This document shows positions 60,211 through 64,000 of a DNA stretch of 64,000 nucleotides, one piece after another; the first letter of the stretch is position 1, and each line of letters opens with the position of its first letter. This DNA is from Dromaius novaehollandiae (lineage: Eukaryota > Chordata > Aves > Casuariiformes > Dromaiidae). Made by a program: the position numbers and the translations under genes. The notes below the pieces were generated by a model. That model saw only the letters and a list, made by a program, of their open reading frames with translations, was not told where the DNA came from and ran no database searches. The DNA is taken from positions 8,494,001 to 8,558,000 of the forward strand of contig NC_088117.1 of NCBI RefSeq assembly GCF_036370855.1, given 5' to 3'.

Positions 60211-62666
60211 TGGCTGAGCCTGGGCTCAGAGCCACAGAGGCAGCCGTGCCCGGTCCTGCCTTCGGCACGGCCCCGTACCCCGGCAAGGGGAGGAGAGAGG
60301 TGGCGAGCGGCGGAGCTCAGCACCGGGCGGGATGCGCAGGCCCTGCACGATGCGCAGCCCCTGGGAGGGTGCACAGCGCTCAGCCCGGCACGGCGTGCGG
60401 TGCCTGGCACAACGCGCAGCAGCCGGGAGGGCGCCTAGCCGGGGCCTTTGGCTTCCCCATCAGCAGGAGCTCGCTGCGGGTCGCGGCGGCGAGGGCCTGC
60501 CGCGGAGCGAGCCGTCGTTTCCGTGGCAGCGCGGTGCAATGCGGCGAACGGCGGCGATGCGCTCCCGGCGCGCGCAGCCGGGGGATGAAACCCGGCCCGG
60601 CCAGGGGTGACGTGGGGCCCGGCCGCGTCACCCGGCCGGCTGCGAGACCGCTGGCTTGCCAGCGCCGCATCGCCCGCCGGCCTCAGGCATCTCCCTGGGC
60701 CGGGCTGTGTTTGCCAGCTGCGGAAATGTCACTGCATCCCAGAAAACGCTGCTGGTCTCGTTACTTGAGCAATAACGGGGTTAAAGCTGATAATTAGGCA
60801 GGGGAACAGAGTGGCTTGCACCGTTTCCCATTACTTTTATCCTCTCCTCCGTGCAAGCTGAGCCCTCTCTTCAGCATTCCTCGTGGCGGAGGCAGGGGAG
60901 GGTTTAAAATAGAAATAAATCCCTTTTAACAGCAGTTTTGCATCAGAAGAGCTTTGTGCTAAAACGCCCAGGCTACGCAGGGAAGGTTCGGGACGTTATT
61001 CCTGCTTATCAGGGAACCGTCTCCAGGCCCCGGCCGGGCTCGGGACGCGTCGTGCCCGCGGTGCTCTGCCCCCGCGCAGACTCCCCGGCTGCAGCACGGT
61101 CACGGTGCGAGTGACCGCAGGAGAAGGGAAAGATTGCTAAAAATTGGTATTTTGCTGGCAGGCAGCTACGGAAATGACTTCACCGGGCTGCGCAGTGCAT
61201 TTTGCAGCAACCTTGGGGCCTGAGCCGAAATCTGCTGGAGGCCCGTGCCTGCATCGCCCGCGGTCCTGCCTCTCTGAAGGCCGCACGGAGATGGGTGCTG
61301 ACCGAAAAGGGTGCTGGAGGGGCGACGGGGGCCTTGCTGAACTCCCCGGCTCTGGGCTGCGAGTCCCGCGCGGCTCGGCGGAGTCACCGCTGTTCACAGC
61401 ACAGCAGAGGGGCTGCGAATTCGGCCGCTGCTGGCTGGCGGTTGCCCGAGCCGGTGACACATTCGTGAAGGACGCGGCAGAGTTTCCAAACTCCGCTGCC
61501 TCAGTGAGCTTGGCTGTGGACGGTTTGGTAACAGGGGATTATGTGTTTTAGAAACGTCTCCCGTGGGGAGCATCCCCGAGCGAAACGAGTGTGTGGCACC
61601 CCGGCCCCCGGCGCGAACGGCCGCCTGCCTTCGGCGCTGGGCTCCTCGTGCTGCTGCAGACAGGTTTTGCTGTATCCAGGCTCGGATTTTTTTCCCCTCC
61701 TCGGCTGCTGACACAGGAGTCCCGGCATGTCCGGGCAGCTCCAACGGGGCCTTAGTTGCAACATAGGAAGGGAGGGAAAAAGCTGACTTTATTGTGTGCA
61801 CCAGGTACGCGCAGGAATGTGCGCACATGTACGCAGGGTGCTCTCATAGGGGCGGAAACCCCCGGACGATGGTGGAGAAGAGCTGAGCACTGTTGCTTTT
61901 AGCACATGCACGGTTGCCTGGCTGTGCCGCAAACCTGCCGCAGGTTAAATCCATTGCGTTTTTGGACGGATCGAACGTGGCCTCCCCACACGCTTTGCGG
62001 GCGGCGAATGAACGCTCGCAGGAGCCCCGAGGATCTCGGGGGGAGAGGTGGCACCGCGAGCAAAGCGACGAGCATCGGCTGAGCCGCAGGGCTCGGTGTC
62101 CCGCCAAGGTCACGCCGCGTCCCAGGGGCCCCGGCGCCCAGCAGCGCCTTGCCCACGGCCGTGCCGCGCCGCGAGGCCCCTTTTCCCGCACCCTCTTTCC
62201 ACCCACCGGCCCTGCGTGGCCCTGCGGGGCACCGCGGCGGGGAGCTCAGCCCAGCACCCCCCCTCCCCTTTTTTTCTGCCTCCCAATATGTTAAAGAGGG
62301 CGGATTCCCCCCCCCCACCCCCGCTTTCCCACGGGGCCCGGGTGCTGCCGGCGCCCGGCCGCCTGCGGCAGCGGCTCTTCCCCCGCCGCAGCCCCGCGGG
62401 CCGCTCCCACGCGCGGCCGCGCTCCGCGGGAGGGGGGGGGGGGGAACCGCGGCGGGGGGGGGAACCGCAGCGCTCCGCGCCCGCGGCCGCGCCGCTCCTC
62501 CCGGCGGAGGGCGGGGAGGGAGCGCGTAGCCAGGGACGACAGGCGCACGCAGCGCCGGCCCTGCAGCGCCGCGCCGCTTGGGTCCCTGCCCAAAGCCCGG
62601 CAACAAAGACCCCCCCTTCCCCCCCCCCCCCGGCATCGCGCAGCCTTTTCCCGTCCCCTCCGCGGC

Positions 62667-62672
62667 ATGTAG
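62667..62672 (+). promoter_or_regulatory. NCS1: Start-stop element ATGTAG upstream of NCS1
   Basis: ATG followed directly by TAG, 151 bases before the NCS1 start. Minimal uORFs of this kind can stall ribosomes. It counts only if the mRNA begins upstream of it, which I cannot see. Confidence 0.4.
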
Positions 62673-62736
62673 CGGCGCGGAGCCGCCGCCGGGGCTCGGC
62701 TGCGGGCAGGCTGCGTGCCCCCCCCCCGCTCCCCCC

Positions 62737-62751
62737 ATGCCGCGCCAGTGA
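62737..62751 (+). CDS. Four-codon upstream ORF before NCS1
   Basis: ATG CCG CGC CAG TGA encodes MPRQ and ends 66 bases before the NCS1 start. With C residues around the ATG its initiation context is weak, while the NCS1 start has a perfect GCCACCATGG, so leaky scanning is expected. Presence in the mRNA is inferred. Confidence 0.4.
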   Translation: MPRQ

Positions 62752-62817
62752 AGCCGGGAGGCAGCGGGCGACGCGGCGCTGCGAGCTCCGCTCGGCCTGA
62801 CGGAGCCGCCGGCCACC

Positions 62818-62881
62818 ATGGGGAAATCCAACAGCAAGTTGAAGCCCGAAGTTGTGGAGGAGCTGACCAGGAAAACGTACT
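62818..62881 (+). CDS. NCS1: NCS1 coding exon 1 (neuronal calcium sensor 1)
   Basis: The start MGKSNSKLKPEVVEELTRKTY is the amino terminus of NCS1 (frequenin) as known in vertebrates. The exon gives 21 codons plus one base, T, of the next codon (Phe in other species), and is followed by the donor GTGAGT (62882-62887). Gly2 in MGKSNSK is the N-myristoylation site that anchors the protein to membranes. The full protein is a 190-residue EF-hand calcium sensor acting on PI4-kinase beta, D2 receptors and ion channels in neurons; its EF hands lie beyond the window. The ATG has an optimal GCCACCATGG context. Position downstream of GPR107 on the same strand agrees with human. Confidence 0.96.
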
Positions 62882-64000
62882 GTGAGTAGCCGGCCCGGGC
62901 GGCGGGGGGGGGGGGGTGGGAGCCGGGCCGGGGGGGGCCCTGCGGGCCCTGCCGTGCTCTGGTTTGCAGCTGCAGAGCTGAAACGCGGTCGGGAACGTGT
63001 TGCCCCCCCTCCCCGCGCCGCCGCCCCGGCCTCCGCCGCCGGCCGCGGGGTTTCGCCGCGCGGAGCCGTGATTTCCCCGGGCATCGGCGCCCCGGGGCTC
63101 CGCCGGGCTTTGTTGCAGAATTCAGAGATCAGCCTGGGAAGGAAGAGGGGGAAAAAAATTAAATAAATAAAAAAGGCAAGCAGCAGAGACAAGGAGAGCG
63201 GCAGGGAGCCCGAGAAACGCTCTGTTTTCTCATCAAAACGACTCTCCGTGGCCTATTTCTAAGGCTGCGGTGGCGGTGGGAGGAGGGCTGCACCCTGCCC
63301 TCCCGCTGCGCCCCCGGGGCGAGGAGCCTTCCCCCCCCCCGCCCCCTCCCTGCCCCTGCGGCTCCGAGCATCCCTCCCGCCCGGGCCTCGCTGCCGGGGG
63401 GGGCCGCAGGCCGCCGCGGGGGCTGCTCCCCTCGCTCCCCTCTGGCGCCCGGCAGCTTCTCCCGAAACTGGGGACCGAAGCGTTCGCGCCGCTTCCAAAG
63501 TTTGGGTGCAGTAGTTGTCAGTTAGAGGGGTTTCCTTTGTTACTGTGCTCCGAAGCGCGGAGGAGAGCCCAGCGCCGAGGAGTTCCCTGTTTTCCTATGA
63601 GTACCTTAATACCGGTTTAATAACCTGATTTTCTGAGTGAGTGGCTTTCCTGTCTGAACCTCCGATCTAATCTCATTAGGTGGCTGAGCCACCCAGTTTT
63701 AGCAGAATCATTTTTTTTCTGACGGATGCACAAAGGAAACAAAGGCTTTGGTGGGGCAGCTTTGCCTCCCGGCTCCGGCTTGGAGCCGTCCGCCCTCCAC
63801 CTGGCCGGGGAGCTGCTAACGGGTCTCCAGACCTGCGAGCTCTCCCCGCTGTCGCTGCTGCAGTCCCACAGCAGCGCTTACCCAAAAAGGCAATAGATTA
63901 GGATGCAGCAAGTTCTCCCATACGGAGAGGAGGCAACACTGGTGCATTGCACAACCCTGCGCTCGGCGCGGCACAGCCGGCAGCGGGCTGAGAGCGGGCA
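62882..64000 (+). other. NCS1: NCS1 intron 1 (partial)
   Basis: The intron starts GTGAGT and runs past the window end. Its first 600 bases are GC-rich with G15-type and C10-type runs (about 62902 and 63331), part of the same CpG island; after about 63480 the composition relaxes. The next exon (TEKEVQQW in other vertebrates) is not present. Confidence 0.85.

Larger units (their letters stand above)
60211..63480 (+). promoter_or_regulatory. NCS1: NCS1 CpG island and promoter
   Basis: Over 3 kb of GC- and CpG-rich DNA surrounds the NCS1 start codon at 62818, richest from about 62100 to 63100. No TATA box is clear. G runs at 62432-62444 and 62454-62462, each followed by AACCGC, and several C runs (62303, 62613, 62718) could form quadruplexes close to the transcription start. 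Hundreds of codons are open on both strands here because GC-rich DNA lacks stops; I regard these frames as artefacts. Confidence 0.75.

Noticed and set aside
62110-63192. Long minus-strand open frames (up to 360 codons) over the NCS1 CpG island, also 61899-62837
   Set aside because: Their composition is Arg/Gly/Ala/Pro-rich, as expected of stop-poor GC-rich DNA; they lie opposite the NCS1 start and have no domain.

Overview
This window is vertebrate nuclear DNA, most likely from a bird. It holds spliced genes with GT-AG introns, three CpG-island promoters in an otherwise AT-rich background, and degenerate CR1-type LINE fragments, which are typical of birds and other sauropsids. The gene order (FNBP1 on the minus strand, GPR107 on the plus strand, NCS1 on the plus strand) is the order I know from human 9q34. 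In chicken I would expect it on chromosome 17, which is an inference from synteny. The short introns (GPR107 spans about 36.5 kb) also fit a bird. I cannot name the species.

Layout: (1) 1-6939 is intron 1 of FNBP1 on the minus strand, with no other exon seen. (2) 6940-6963 is the coding part of FNBP1 exon 1, inside a CpG island (about 6540-7420) that carries a duplicated NRF1-like motif. (3) About 7420-11470 is the intergenic space between the divergent FNBP1 and GPR107 promoters. It holds an A26 tract, an old duplication, a possible LTR-like repeat and a 16-bp palindrome. (4) About 11480-12660 is the GPR107 promoter and CpG island, with a four-copy 20-bp minisatellite, E-box, ETS and E2F-like motifs and a five-codon upstream ORF. 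(5) 12137-48592 is GPR107, resolved here into 18 coding exons that join in frame to a 559-residue protein. All introns are GT-AG except intron 14, which has a GC donor and a tandem NAGNAG acceptor. (6) 48593 to about 54160 is the probable GPR107 3' UTR, with several poly(A) signals. (7) About 54160-60200 is intergenic. (8) About 60200-63480 is a very GC-rich island containing the NCS1 promoter and coding exon 1 (62818-62881). NCS1 intron 1 runs past the window end.

The three genes are not one pathway or operon: FNBP1 is an F-BAR membrane-bending protein, GPR107 a Golgi seven-helix protein, and NCS1 a neuronal calcium sensor. They form an old conserved synteny block. I saw no wholly new system. 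The most interesting details are the GC-AG/NAGNAG intron, the retained-intron stop at the GPR107 C-terminus, the short upstream ORFs of GPR107 and NCS1, and the minisatellite in the GPR107 promoter.
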